From: Betaproteobacteria bacterium
Lineage (GTDB): Bacteria > Pseudomonadota > Gammaproteobacteria > Burkholderiales > SG8-39
Assembly: GCA_947467405.1 (NCBI GenBank)
Contig: CANIIN010000072.1
Location: 1-9,386, forward strand
Length of the DNA stretch: 9,386 nucleotides
Direction of reading: 5' to 3'
The notes beneath the pieces were generated by a model, which was not told the DNA's origin, made no database searches, and saw only the letters and a program-made list of their open reading frames with translations. Made by a program: the position numbers and the translations under genes. Shown piece after piece: positions 1 through 7,461 of this stretch. Within the stretch, counting starts at the first letter, position 1; each line of letters opens with the position of its first letter.

Positions 1-584
1 ATGCCTTGCGCCATCTGCAGGACGCGCGCACGGCCAACCGCAAGTGCGTGAGGGCGAGCCTGCAGGCTGGGGACATTCAAGCGGCAGCTGGCAAGCATGA
101 GGCCGCGATCGAGGAGTGGAAGTCGATTGAACAGCAGCAGCCGGCTTATCTCTCGCTCTGCGCCCAGCGTCTTCTGGACAGTCACGAGGTCTTGGGGCGA
201 CGCGAGGAGGGTCTGACTATGTTGAAAGGGTATCTTGCTGGCTACCCTTCGTTGGATCTGCTGGACGTCTGCTTCCAGTCCACGCTGGCCATTCAGGGAC
301 CTGAAGCGGCATACCGCCTGGTCAAGGAGGAGTTGCGTCGCAATCCCACGCTGCTGGGGTTGGACAAACTGCTCGAGGCGCAGATTGCGGTCGTTCCGGT
401 CGAACGCCGACCGGATCTGGAATTGATACGGAATCTGGTGCACAACCATACCCGGCGTCTGGCGCGCTATCAATGCGAAAGTTGCGGCTTCAAGGCGCGG
501 CAGTTTTACTGGCATTGCCCTGCCTGTGGCGGATGGGAGACCTACCCGCCCAAACGCACCGAGGAATTCGACCTGGCACCCTGA
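1..584 (+). CDS. lapB: LapB (YciM), LPS assembly regulator, C-terminal part only
   Basis: This is the 3' part of lapB; the reading frame is open at the left edge, so the true start lies outside. LapB is an inner-membrane-anchored cytoplasmic TPR protein that, in E. coli, works with FtsH to control LpxC levels and hence LPS synthesis. The visible ~193 residues are helical, TPR-like repeats (AAGKHEAAIEEW, then AIQGPEAAYRLVKEEL). They end in a rubredoxin-like metal knuckle: Cys157 and Cys160 in CESCGF, Cys171 and Cys174 in CPACGGW, counted from the TTG at position 6. All four cysteines are present. The usual family length is about 390 residues, so roughly the N-terminal half, including the membrane anchor, is missing. 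The stop is followed 39 bases later by ugd, and the LPS genes downstream fit the role. The identity rests on the terminal Cys motif plus context. Confidence 0.9.
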   Translation, partial: ALRHLQDARTANRKCVRASLQAGDIQAAAGKHEAAIEEWKSIEQQQPAYLSLCAQRLLDSHEVLGRREEGLTMLKGYLAGYPSLDLLDVCFQSTLAIQGPEAAYRLVKEELRRNPTLLGLDKLLEAQIAVVPVERRPDLELIRNLVHNHTRRLARYQCESCGFKARQFYWHCPACGGWETYPPKRTEEFDLAP

Positions 585-623
585 GTGCCGCTCATCACAA
601 ACAAGAACTGACGGAGAAGCATT

Positions 624-1946
624 TTGAAGGTAACGATGGTGGGAACTGGCTATGTCGGGTTGGTCACAGGGGCCTGCTTTGCCGAAGTCGGCAACGATGT
701 GATGTGTCTGGACCTTGATGAGCGCAAGATCGCCGTTCTGAACGAGGGGGGGGTGCCCATCTATGAGCCAGGTCTCCAGGACATGGTCAAGCGCAATCGC
801 GAGGCTGGGCGCCTGCATTTCACGACCGATGTGGCCAAGGCTGTCGAATTCGGTGAGATACAGTTCATTGCAGTCGGGACGCCTCCTGACGAGGATGGAT
901 CTGCGGACCTGAGGCATGTGGTGGCGGCGGCGCGCAACATCGGTCGAAATATGACGGGGTACCGGCTTGTCGTCGACAAGTCTACGGTGCCGGTGGGGAC
1001 GGCTGACATGGTGCGTGAGGCGATCACCGAGGAGCTCTCGAAACGGGGATCCGACGTGCCATTCAGCGTGGTATCGAATCCGGAATTTCTGAAGGAAGGT
1101 GCCGCAGTCGAGGACTTCATGCGCCCCGATCGAATCGTCGTGGGCAGCAATGATGATCGCGCGACCCAGTTGATGCGAGCCCTGTACGCGCCGTTCCAGC
1201 GCAATCATGAGCGGATCATCGTCATGGATATTCGTTCGGCCGAACTGACCAAATATGCCGCCAATGCCATGCTGGCAACGCGTATCTCGTTCATGAACGA
1301 TCTTGCCAACCTGGCAGAGCGCCTCGGAGCGGACATCGAACATGTGCGCAAGGGGATTGGCTCGGATCCGCGTATCGGCTATGACTTTCTCTACCCTGGC
1401 GCGGGATATGGCGGATCCTGTTTTCCAAAGGATGTGCGGGCATTGATGCGCACGGCGGAAAATGCCGGGTTGAATCTGCGCATCCTGGAGTCAGTTGAAG
1501 CCGTCAATGACGATCAGAAAAAGGTTCTGGGAGCAAAAGTCGTGGCGCGATTCGGAGAGAAACTGGCTGGACGAAAATTTGCCGTGTGGGGCCTGTCATT
1601 CAAACCGAATACCGATGACATGCGCGAGGCTCCCAGCCGTGAACTGATAGACGATCTGCTGGAACGCGGGGCTACCGTGGTCGCCTATGACCCGGTGGCG
1701 ATGACTGAGGCGCGTCACTTTTTCGATGACCGCATTGAATATGCCACATCTCCATTGGCCGCATTGGATGGGGCTGATGCTCTGCTCATCGTGACTGAAT
1801 GGAAGGAATTCCGCAGTCCCGATTTCAATGAACTGCGTGCACGACTCAAGAGTCCCGTCATCATCGATGGCCGGAACCTCTATTTTCCGGAAGACGTCAG
1901 GCGGCATGGCCTTGAGTACCATCCCATTGGCCGTGCCCAGGGGTAA
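624..1946 (+). CDS. ugd: UDP-glucose 6-dehydrogenase
   Basis: Oxidises UDP-glucose to UDP-glucuronate with two NAD+ in the cytoplasm, supplying uronic acid or aminoarabinose precursors for LPS or exopolysaccharide. The 440 residues match the usual bacterial length. The N-terminal Rossmann motif GTGYVG is at residues 7-12, FLKEGAAVEDF at 155-165 and the conserved lysine of AELTKYAANA at 210. The catalytic Cys266 lies in GYGGSCFPKD, and the C-terminal domain carries GLSFKPNTDDMREAPS near 323-338. All expected active-site motifs are intact. The start is TTG at 624, chosen because CGGAGAAG (612-619) stands at proper Shine-Dalgarno distance and the Rossmann strand begins two residues later. Only 14 to 23 bases separate its stop from hldA, which suggests co-transcription. 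Its position between lapB and the heptose genes suggests a role in the cell envelope, but the final sugar cannot be told from the sequence. Confidence 0.96.
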   Translation: MKVTMVGTGYVGLVTGACFAEVGNDVMCLDLDERKIAVLNEGGVPIYEPGLQDMVKRNREAGRLHFTTDVAKAVEFGEIQFIAVGTPPDEDGSADLRHVVAAARNIGRNMTGYRLVVDKSTVPVGTADMVREAITEELSKRGSDVPFSVVSNPEFLKEGAAVEDFMRPDRIVVGSNDDRATQLMRALYAPFQRNHERIIVMDIRSAELTKYAANAMLATRISFMNDLANLAERLGADIEHVRKGIGSDPRIGYDFLYPGAGYGGSCFPKDVRALMRTAENAGLNLRILESVEAVNDDQKKVLGAKVVARFGEKLAGRKFAVWGLSFKPNTDDMREAPSRELIDDLLERGATVVAYDPVAMTEARHFFDDRIEYATSPLAALDGADALLIVTEWKEFRSPDFNELRARLKSPVIIDGRNLYFPEDVRRHGLEYHPIGRAQG

Positions 1947-1969
1947 CAATTTCAGCGGGATTGCCCACT

Positions 1970-2947
1970 TTGGACAATGCATTGAATTCGAAAGCCATCG
2001 TTAAAATTCCCGACCTTGCGCGCGCCCGTGTGCTGGTGGTCGGCGATGTCATGCTGGACCGGTATTGGTTCGGTGAAGTCAGCCGCATATCGCCTGAAGC
2101 GCCAGTACCGATTGTCAAGATTCAACGCACCGAAGAGCGCCCGGGAGGTGCTGCCAATGTGGCGAGAAATGCGGCATCGGTTGGTGCGCAGACGGTGCTG
2201 CTGTCAGTTGTCGGGGACGACGATGCCGGGAGGCGAATTGCCCAATTGGCCCACGAGGCATCGATCAATGCCCATCTGCATCAGGACCCTGCCATATCGA
2301 CGACGGTCAAGCTGCGGGTGGTCGGTCGCCAGCAGCAGTTGCTGCGCATCGATTTCGAAACCGCGCCCAGTCGTGAGGTGCTGGCCGACAAACTGGCGGA
2401 TTATGAAAAGCTGCTCGATGGATGTGACGCAGTCATACTTTCCGACTATGGCAAGGGCGGGCTGACGCATATCTCGAGAATGATTGAAATGGGACGCGCC
2501 GCAGGCAAGCCGGTACTCGTCGATCCCAAGGGCAGCGATTACAGCCGTTATGCCGGCGCCACGATACTCACGCCAAATCGATCGGAATTGCAGGAGGTCG
2601 TCGGAAAATGGGATTCGGAAGCAGACCTTGAAGAGCGGGCGCAGAACCTGAGGCGCAAGCTCGGTCTTCAGGCTTTGCTGTTGACTCGAAGCGAGGATGG
2701 CATGAGCCTCTTTCGTGAAGGGAGCGTCTTGCATGAGTCGGCGCGTGCTCGCGAGGTGTTCGATGTCAGCGGAGCGGGCGATACGGTCATTGCCGTCGTC
2801 GGTGCGATGCTTGCCGTCCACGCGACAATGGAAGATGCGATGAGACTGGCCAATCTGGCGGCGGGAATCGTGGTCGGCAAGCTTGGAACAGCGACAGTCA
2901 ACATGGAAGAACTTCGGGCATTGACAGCAGTCCGGAAAGGAAACTGA
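1970..2947 (+). CDS. hldA: D-glycero-beta-D-manno-heptose-7-phosphate kinase (HldA, stand-alone RfaE domain I)
   Basis: Phosphorylates D-glycero-D-manno-heptose 7-phosphate at C1, a step towards ADP-heptose for the LPS inner core. It is a PfkB/ribokinase-family protein: GDVMLDRYW near residues 25-33, the glycine-rich GGAANVARNAASVG near 59-72, and the anion-hole and catalytic motif DVSGAGD, whose final Asp is the expected base (residue 271 from this start). It ends at about 325 residues with no adenylyltransferase domain. This is therefore HldA rather than the bifunctional HldE of E. coli, and a separate HldC must be encoded elsewhere. The start is uncertain. TTG 1970 has GCGGGA (1955-1960) nine bases upstream; TTG 1961 would add three residues but touches that same purine stretch; TTG 1982 is also in frame. 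The stop lies three bases before hldD. Confidence 0.93.
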   Translation: MDNALNSKAIVKIPDLARARVLVVGDVMLDRYWFGEVSRISPEAPVPIVKIQRTEERPGGAANVARNAASVGAQTVLLSVVGDDDAGRRIAQLAHEASINAHLHQDPAISTTVKLRVVGRQQQLLRIDFETAPSREVLADKLADYEKLLDGCDAVILSDYGKGGLTHISRMIEMGRAAGKPVLVDPKGSDYSRYAGATILTPNRSELQEVVGKWDSEADLEERAQNLRRKLGLQALLLTRSEDGMSLFREGSVLHESARAREVFDVSGAGDTVIAVVGAMLAVHATMEDAMRLANLAAGIVVGKLGTATVNMEELRALTAVRKGN

Positions 2948-2950
2948 ATC

Positions 2951-3952
2951 ATGTATTACGTAGTCACTGGTGCGGCGGGATTCGTGGGATCCAATCTGGT
3001 CCGGGCGTTGAATGCGCGTGGTGAGCGCAATATTCTTGCGGTCGACAACCTGCACAGATCAGAGAAATTCAGCAATCTTGTCGGATTGGAGATTGCCGAC
3101 TACATGGACAAGCACGAGTTTCACGACAGACTCGTGGCAGGGGATCTGGACGGGGCGATCGATGTGATGTTTCATCAGGGGGCGTGCTCGGACACGATGG
3201 AGACGGATGGCCAGTACATGATGGAGAACAACTATCGCTACTCCGTTGATCTGCTTGATTTCTGCATTGAGGAAGAAGTCCCGTTTCTGTATGCATCGTC
3301 GGCTGCCGTGTATGGCGGGTCGACAACATTCAGGGAGGAGCTTGCCTTCGAAGCGCCGTTGAACGTCTATGGCTATTCGAAGTACCTTTTTGACCAGGTG
3401 GTGCGACGCCGGTTGCCGGAAGCGACAAGCCAGATCGCGGGATTCCGCTATTTCAATGTTTACGGCCCGAATGAAAATCACAAGGGTCGCATGGCGTCCG
3501 TGGCCTGGCACTTCTTCAATCAGTTGCGCAGCGCGGAGGGCTGTGTGCAGCCGTTCTCCGGCTCTGGCGGCTATCTGGACGGTGAACAGATGCGCGATTT
3601 CGTTTCTGTCGAGGACGTGGTCAGGGTGAATCTGTTCATGCTCGACAATCCCGATGTGTCAGGCGTCTTTAACGTCGGCACGGGGCGCGCGCAGACCTTT
3701 AACGATGTCGCGAAAGCAGTCGTCAATGCCTGCCGGGCAGCTGAAGGAAAATCCGTATTGCAGCTGGCGGAAATGCAGAGAGAGGGACTGGTCCGCTACA
3801 GGCCATTCCCCGCAGCGCTGGAAGGAAAATACCAGCACTTTACGCAGGCAGACGTGGGGAGCCTGCGCAGGAATGGATATTCGGAGCCCTTTCTGTCGGT
3901 CGAGGAGGGCGTGGCCCGATATGTCGACCATCTCGTCAAGGCCAGCCGGTAG
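2951..3952 (+). CDS. hldD: ADP-L-glycero-D-manno-heptose 6-epimerase
   Basis: Last enzyme of ADP-heptose synthesis: it converts ADP-D-glycero-manno-heptose to the L-glycero form used by LPS core heptosyltransferases. It is an extended short-chain dehydrogenase with NADP-binding TGAAGFVG at residues 6-13, the HQGACSDT stretch at 75-82 typical of HldD, ASSAAVYG at 115-122, the catalytic YxxxK pair (Tyr140, Lys144) in VYGYSK, and RYFNVYGPNENHKGRMAS at 166-183. The 333 residues match the family length. The ATG at 2951 has AAAGGAAA (2936-2943) at good spacing. The preceding hldA stop is only three bases away, so the two are almost certainly translated from one message. Nothing is missing or broken. 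Confidence 0.96.
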   Translation: MYYVVTGAAGFVGSNLVRALNARGERNILAVDNLHRSEKFSNLVGLEIADYMDKHEFHDRLVAGDLDGAIDVMFHQGACSDTMETDGQYMMENNYRYSVDLLDFCIEEEVPFLYASSAAVYGGSTTFREELAFEAPLNVYGYSKYLFDQVVRRRLPEATSQIAGFRYFNVYGPNENHKGRMASVAWHFFNQLRSAEGCVQPFSGSGGYLDGEQMRDFVSVEDVVRVNLFMLDNPDVSGVFNVGTGRAQTFNDVAKAVVNACRAAEGKSVLQLAEMQREGLVRYRPFPAALEGKYQHFTQADVGSLRRNGYSEPFLSVEEGVARYVDHLVKASR

Positions 3953-4044
3953 TTCAACCCCCTCGCAGAATGGCGCAATGGGCAGGCTGTCATCCTGTCT
4001 GGTTGTGAATGAGCGATATCCCAATACGCGGAAGTGATTCGAAT

Positions 4045-4944
4045 ATGCCGAACTACAAAACCATAGAGGATACTGTCGGCAATACGCCTCTGGTAAGGCT
4101 GCGTCGTATTCCGGGCGATTCCGCGAATGGAAACCTGATCCTCGCCAAGCTCGAGGGGAACAACCCCGCTGGATCCGTCAAGGACCGTCCTGCACTATCG
4201 ATGATTGTGCGTGCGGAAAGACGAGGCGAGATCAAGCCCGGCGACACGCTGATCGAAGCCACCAGCGGCAATACCGGGATCGCATTGGCCATGGCGGCGG
4301 CCATGCGTGGCTACCGCATGGTCCTGCTCATGCCCGAACACCTTTCCGTCGAGCGTCGACAGGCCATGCGGGCATTCGGCGCTGAAATCGTCCTGACTCC
4401 CAAGGCCGGCGGCATGGAGGCGGCGCGTGATCTGGCTGAAAAAATGCGTTCCGAGGGCAAGGGCGTGATTCTTGATCAGTTCGCCAACTCCGACAATCCA
4501 CTTGCTCACTATGAGAGCACCGGGCCGGAGATATGGGAGGACACGGCGGGATCGATTACGCACTTCGTATCGAGCATGGGCACCACCGGAACCATCATGG
4601 GCGTCTCGCGTTTTCTCAAGGAAAAGAACCCTTCCATCAAGATTGTGGGGGCGCAACCGACGGATGGATCGCAGATTCCAGGCATACGGAAGTGGCCACA
4701 GGAGTACCTGCCGCGCATTTATGACTCAGCCAATGTGGACCGGCTCGAGTATGTCAGTCAGAGCGATGCAGAAGAGATGACCCGACGGTTGGCGCGCGAG
4801 GAGGGGGTATTTGCCGGCATTTCCTCCGGCGGTGCGCTGGTCGTGGCATTGCGAGTAGCGCAGGAAGTCCGTAACGCGACCATCGTGACCATTGTCTGCG
4901 ACCGTGGCGACCGCTATTTGTCTACCGGCGTTTTTCCGGATTGA
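4045..4944 (+). CDS. cysM: Cysteine synthase B (O-acetylserine sulfhydrylase, CysM)
   Basis: PLP enzyme that makes cysteine from O-acetylserine and sulfide or, in the CysM type, thiosulfate. From ATG 4045 it has 299 residues, close to the usual ~300. DTVGNTPLVRL starts near residue 9, the PLP-binding Lys46 lies in NNPAGSVKDR, TSGNTG at about 73-78, the phosphate-binding GTTGT at 179-183, and the tail has CDRGDRYLSTGVF. That tail favours CysM over CysK. An upstream in-frame ATG at 4009 would add 12 residues that do not look like family sequence and has no clear ribosome site. ATG 4045 has GGAAG (4030-4034) ten bases upstream, so I prefer it. The 92 bases after hldD hold no strong terminator or promoter that I can see. 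The gene may therefore still belong to the upstream operon. Confidence 0.94.
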   Translation: MPNYKTIEDTVGNTPLVRLRRIPGDSANGNLILAKLEGNNPAGSVKDRPALSMIVRAERRGEIKPGDTLIEATSGNTGIALAMAAAMRGYRMVLLMPEHLSVERRQAMRAFGAEIVLTPKAGGMEAARDLAEKMRSEGKGVILDQFANSDNPLAHYESTGPEIWEDTAGSITHFVSSMGTTGTIMGVSRFLKEKNPSIKIVGAQPTDGSQIPGIRKWPQEYLPRIYDSANVDRLEYVSQSDAEEMTRRLAREEGVFAGISSGGALVVALRVAQEVRNATIVTIVCDRGDRYLSTGVFPD

Positions 4945-4981
4945 GCTCCCGTCCCGTAGTGCCCTTCAGCATTGAATCAAC

Positions 4982-5758
4982 ATGACACCAATACTGGCTT
5001 TTGACATCGAAACGGTGCCGGACACGACCGGCCTGCGAAAACTCCATTCGCTGGGAGATGACCTCAGTGACGCGGATGTTGCCGAGGTGGCATTCACGCG
5101 CCGTCGTGCCCAATCGGGAAATGATTTCCTGCCACCGCATCTGCAGCGTGTGGTGGCGATTGCCTGTGCGCTGAGGGAGGGCGATCATTTTCGCGTCTGG
5201 TCGCTGGGTACAACGGAAGACGGTGAGGCCGATCTGATTCGTCGCTTCTACGACGGCATTGAACGCTATACGCCGCAGATCGTGTCGTGGAACGGCAGCG
5301 GATTCGACATGCCGGTACTTCACTATCGCAGCCTTGTTCACGGTATCGCCGCTCCCAGTTACTGGGACATGGGCGAGGATGATCGCGAATTCAAGTTCAA
5401 CAATTACATCAACCGGTACCACACGCGGCACCTGGATCTGATGGATTTGCTGGCGTTATACAACGCGCGCAACAATGTTCCGCTGGATGCGCTGGCTCAG
5501 TTGTGTGGCTTTCCCGGCAAACTCGGAATGGATGGATCGCAGGTCTGGCCGGCGTTTCAGCAGGGCAAGATCGCTGAAATCCGTAACTACTGCGAGACGG
5601 ATACGACAAACACCTACCTGCTGTTCCTGCGCTTTCAGTTGATGCGGGGAGCCTATGACGAGGCGCGCTATCAACGCGAGTGCGGTCTGGTGAGGGCCAC
5701 ACTGGAGAAATCCGCTGGTTCACATTGGCGGGAATTTCTCGAGGCGTGGAAGGCATGA
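4982..5758 (+). CDS. Predicted 3'-5' exonuclease, PolB-like DEDDy family
   Basis: A 258-residue protein with the three exonuclease motifs of the DnaQ-like fold. Exo I is FDIET, with Asp8 and Glu10; Exo II is SWNGSGFDMPVL, with Asp109; Exo III is YCETD, with Tyr203 and Asp207. The tyrosine four residues before the last aspartate makes it a DEDDy enzyme. This matches the stand-alone group called predicted 3'-5' exonuclease related to the exonuclease domain of DNA polymerase B (Pfam DNA_pol_B_exo2 type). No polymerase domain follows. All metal ligands are present, so it is probably active, but the physiological substrate is unknown. The ATG at 4982 is 37 bases after cysM and has no clear Shine-Dalgarno. 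Its stop is ten bases before rlmD, so the two are likely co-transcribed. Confidence 0.88.
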   Translation: MTPILAFDIETVPDTTGLRKLHSLGDDLSDADVAEVAFTRRRAQSGNDFLPPHLQRVVAIACALREGDHFRVWSLGTTEDGEADLIRRFYDGIERYTPQIVSWNGSGFDMPVLHYRSLVHGIAAPSYWDMGEDDREFKFNNYINRYHTRHLDLMDLLALYNARNNVPLDALAQLCGFPGKLGMDGSQVWPAFQQGKIAEIRNYCETDTTNTYLLFLRFQLMRGAYDEARYQRECGLVRATLEKSAGSHWREFLEAWKA

Positions 5759-5768
5759 TCAGGAAAGG

Positions 5769-7094
5769 ATGGTTGGCGTGACTGAGGCCTATGTAGAATC
5801 GATTGATCGTGAGGGGCGCGGAGTGGCCCGTCACGAGGGCAAGGCCATCTTCATTGATGGAGCACTGCCAGGCGAGACGGTTGACTACACGCCTTATCGC
5901 CGCAAGGAAAGTTACGAATTGGCCCAGATCAGCGCCATTCTGAAGCCCAGCGCGGCCCGAATCGAGCCGAAATGTCAGTGGTTCGGGCGCTGCGGTGGTT
6001 GCTCCATGCAGCACGTCGACATCAGGACCCAGGTGGCGGCCAAGCAACGCGTGCTTGAAGATGCTCTGTGGCATATCGGCAAGGTAAGGTCGGATCGCAT
6101 GTTGTCACCGGTTATCGGTCCCGGTTGGGGATACCGCCACCGTGCGCGCCTGTCGGTCCGGCTGGTGCCAAAAAAGGGTGGGGTGCTGGTCGGCTTTCAC
6201 GAGCGGAAGTCCAGTTACGTCGCCGATATGACCAGTTGCGAAATTCTGCCTCCTGCCATATCGGCGTTGATTCCTTCGTTGCGCGAACTGGTGGGCAAGT
6301 TGACCATACGGGATCGCCTGCCGCAGATTGAAGTTTCAATTGGTGAGGAACTGACCATTCTCGTGATGCGCATCCTTGCGGCACCGAGCAGTGTTGACGA
6401 AGATCTTTTGAGGCAGTTTGCCGAACTCCACGCTGTGAGCATATGGTTGCAGGTGAAGGGGCCAGAGACCGCAAAGCCCTTCTGGCCGGCCTCTACACAG
6501 TCGCTGTCCTACAGCGTGCCCGAGTATGGCGTGCGAATCGACTTCCTTCCCACGGACTTTACGCAGGTCAATCATTCCGTCAACCGCATTCTGATCCGAC
6601 GCGCCATGGGCTTGTTGCAGGCGCGCGCTGGCGATCGGGTGGCGGATTTCTTTTGTGGAATTGGCAATTTCACGCTGCCAATCGCCAGTCTTGGTGCGCA
6701 CGTTCTGGGTATCGAGGGCAGTGCAAACCTTGTCGATCGCGCCAAGGCGAATGCAGTGAGCAACGGGCTTGGCGAGTTGGCGAGATTTGACGTGGCCAAC
6801 CTGTTTGATGCAGATGCGTGCAGAAAACTGCTCGACAACGCCGGCCCTCTGGACAAGATCCTGATTGACCCCCCGCGCGAAGGAGCGCTGGAACTGATCA
6901 GGGCAATAGGTGAATCGGGCGAATTGGGCAGACCGGAGCGTATTGTCTACGTATCTTGCGACCCGGCAACGCTTGCCCGAGATGCCGGAGTCCTGACGCA
7001 GACGCAGGGCTATGTACTGAATGCTGCTGGCGTGGTCAACATGTTCCCTCAGACATCGCATGTTGAATCGATAGCTGTGTTTGATCGCGAATGA
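5769..7094 (+). CDS. rlmD: 23S rRNA (uracil1939-C5)-methyltransferase RlmD (RumA)
   Basis: Methylates U1939 (E. coli numbering) of 23S rRNA using S-adenosylmethionine. The 441 residues begin with a TRAM RNA-binding domain (about 5-60). Four cysteines follow for a [4Fe-4S] cluster: Cys69, Cys75 and Cys78 in CQWFGRCGGC, and Cys157. The SAM site DFFCGIGNF is at 293-301, DPPREGA at 367-373, the nucleophile Cys397 is in YVSCDPATLARD, and a likely general base Glu433 is in HVESIAVF. The cluster and the RumA-like layout separate it from TrmA and RlmC. ATG 5769 follows AGGAAAGG (5761-5768) with very short spacing. GTG 5778, three codons on, has better spacing from the same site and is a real alternative. 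The stop codon is embedded in a strong hairpin. Confidence 0.94.
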   Translation: MVGVTEAYVESIDREGRGVARHEGKAIFIDGALPGETVDYTPYRRKESYELAQISAILKPSAARIEPKCQWFGRCGGCSMQHVDIRTQVAAKQRVLEDALWHIGKVRSDRMLSPVIGPGWGYRHRARLSVRLVPKKGGVLVGFHERKSSYVADMTSCEILPPAISALIPSLRELVGKLTIRDRLPQIEVSIGEELTILVMRILAAPSSVDEDLLRQFAELHAVSIWLQVKGPETAKPFWPASTQSLSYSVPEYGVRIDFLPTDFTQVNHSVNRILIRRAMGLLQARAGDRVADFFCGIGNFTLPIASLGAHVLGIEGSANLVDRAKANAVSNGLGELARFDVANLFDADACRKLLDNAGPLDKILIDPPREGALELIRAIGESGELGRPERIVYVSCDPATLARDAGVLTQTQGYVLNAAGVVNMFPQTSHVESIAVFDRE

Positions 7095-7119
7095 TTCGGC
7101 TGCTACCGACTCATTCGCG
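7086..7119 (+). terminator. Hairpin overlapping the rlmD stop codon
   Basis: CGCGAATGA (7086-7094) pairs perfectly with TCATTCGCG (7111-7119). A single T/C mismatch and four more pairs (TCGG/CCGA, 7096-7099 and 7106-7109) leave a six-base loop. The rlmD TGA is the last three bases of the left arm. No T-run follows, so it is not a classic intrinsic terminator. It may protect the 3' end of the operon message, or act with Rho. The structure is seen directly; the function is inferred. Confidence 0.5.
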
Positions 7120-7172
7120 GTAATGGCTGGAATTGTCCCTTGAGGCGTTTTGTATGGAGCGCTGCCAAACTG

Positions 7173-7201
7173 CTGGCAAGCAACTGGTGACCTGTTATAA
7201 T
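7173..7201 (+). promoter_or_regulatory. Sigma70-type promoter for tRNA-Ser
   Basis: A perfect -10 box TATAAT at 7196-7201 is preceded, with exactly 17 bases between, by CTGGCA at 7173-7178 (four of six matches to TTGACA). Transcription would start near 7208, giving a leader of about 26 bases before the tRNA at 7234. The placement directly upstream of the tRNA and after the rlmD hairpin supports it. Confidence 0.75.
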
Positions 7202-7233
7202 TTCAATTGCAACAATAACTTACTTCCATTCAA

Positions 7234-7323
7234 GGAAGGTTGGCCGAGCGGTTTAAGGCACCGGTCTTGAAAACCGGCGAGGATGCAAATCCTCCGTGAG
7301 TTCGAATCTCACACCTTCCGCCA
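7234..7323 (+). tRNA. tRNA-Ser (anticodon UGA)
   Basis: A complete class II tRNA of 90 bases that reads UCA and other UCN codons. Acceptor arm GGAAGGT (7234-7240) pairs with ACCTTCC (7313-7319); the discriminator G is at 7320 and CCA is encoded at 7321-7323. The anticodon stem is CCGGT/ACCGG (7261-7265, 7273-7277) around a seven-base loop with TGA at 7268-7270. A long variable arm GAGGAT-GCAA-ATCCTC (7279-7294) is diagnostic for serine together with the anticodon. The T arm is GTGAG/CTCAC around TTCGAAT (7296-7312). All stems pair. It has its own promoter. Confidence 0.98.
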
Positions 7324-7340
7324 GAATTTTCCAGCTTCAA

Positions 7341-7380
7341 AAAAAATCGCCAGACCTGCCCTGGCCGCCTAGAATTTTTT
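7341..7380 (+). terminator. Probable terminator of tRNA-Ser
   Basis: A-rich and T-rich arms, AAAAAAT (7341-7347) and ATTTTTT (7374-7380), flank a GC stem GCCAG/CTGGC (7349-7353, 7361-7365) with a seven-base loop. The six Ts at 7375-7380 sit ten bases past the GC stem, so the structure is less compact than usual. Its position 18 bases past the tRNA CCA end supports the call. The A-run on the left could let it work in both directions. Confidence 0.5.
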
Positions 7381-7389
7381 GCGAAGACC

Positions 7390-7431
7390 AAAAAATAACG
7401 GGTGCATCGGCGTTGCTGCCAATGCACCCGT
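7390..7431 (-). terminator. Rho-independent terminator of the minus-strand HTH gene
   Basis: ACGGGTGCAT (7398-7407) pairs perfectly with ATGCACCCGT (7422-7431), and an inner GGC/GCC (7409-7411, 7418-7420) extends the stem. Read on the minus strand, the stem is followed by TATTTTTTGG (7397-7388), a good U-tract. It begins about 30 bases after the stop of the HTH gene. There are no Ts on the plus-strand side, so it acts on minus-strand transcripts. Confidence 0.85.
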
Positions 7432-7461
7432 GGCCCTCCGGCCCAGCGGATACGAATTGTC

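Noticed and set aside
2204..3055. Long minus-strand frame of 283 codons
   Set aside because: It lies opposite hldA and the start of hldD, whose motifs are intact. It is a shadow of codon bias in GC-rich genes.
4009..4044. Upstream ATG extending cysM by 12 codons
   Set aside because: The added residues (MSDIPIRGSDSN) do not resemble the family N-terminus and lack a ribosome site, while ATG 4045 has one.
3953..4044. Terminator or promoter between hldD and cysM
   Set aside because: Only a weak four-pair CAGG/CCTG stem is visible and there is no convincing -35/-10 pair.
5409..6074. Minus-strand frame of 221 codons across the exonuclease and rlmD
   Set aside because: It is antisense to two genes with complete catalytic motifs and shows no domain of its own.
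7230..7427. Minus-strand reading frame of 65 codons with an RTHGGFASSPVFKTG segment
   Set aside because: It is the antisense translation of tRNA-Ser plus the terminator region, a well-known spurious protein in many genomes.
7234..7461. tRNA-Ser as an integration site for a genomic island
   Set aside because: No integrase gene is present and I see no second copy of the tRNA 3' end within the window.
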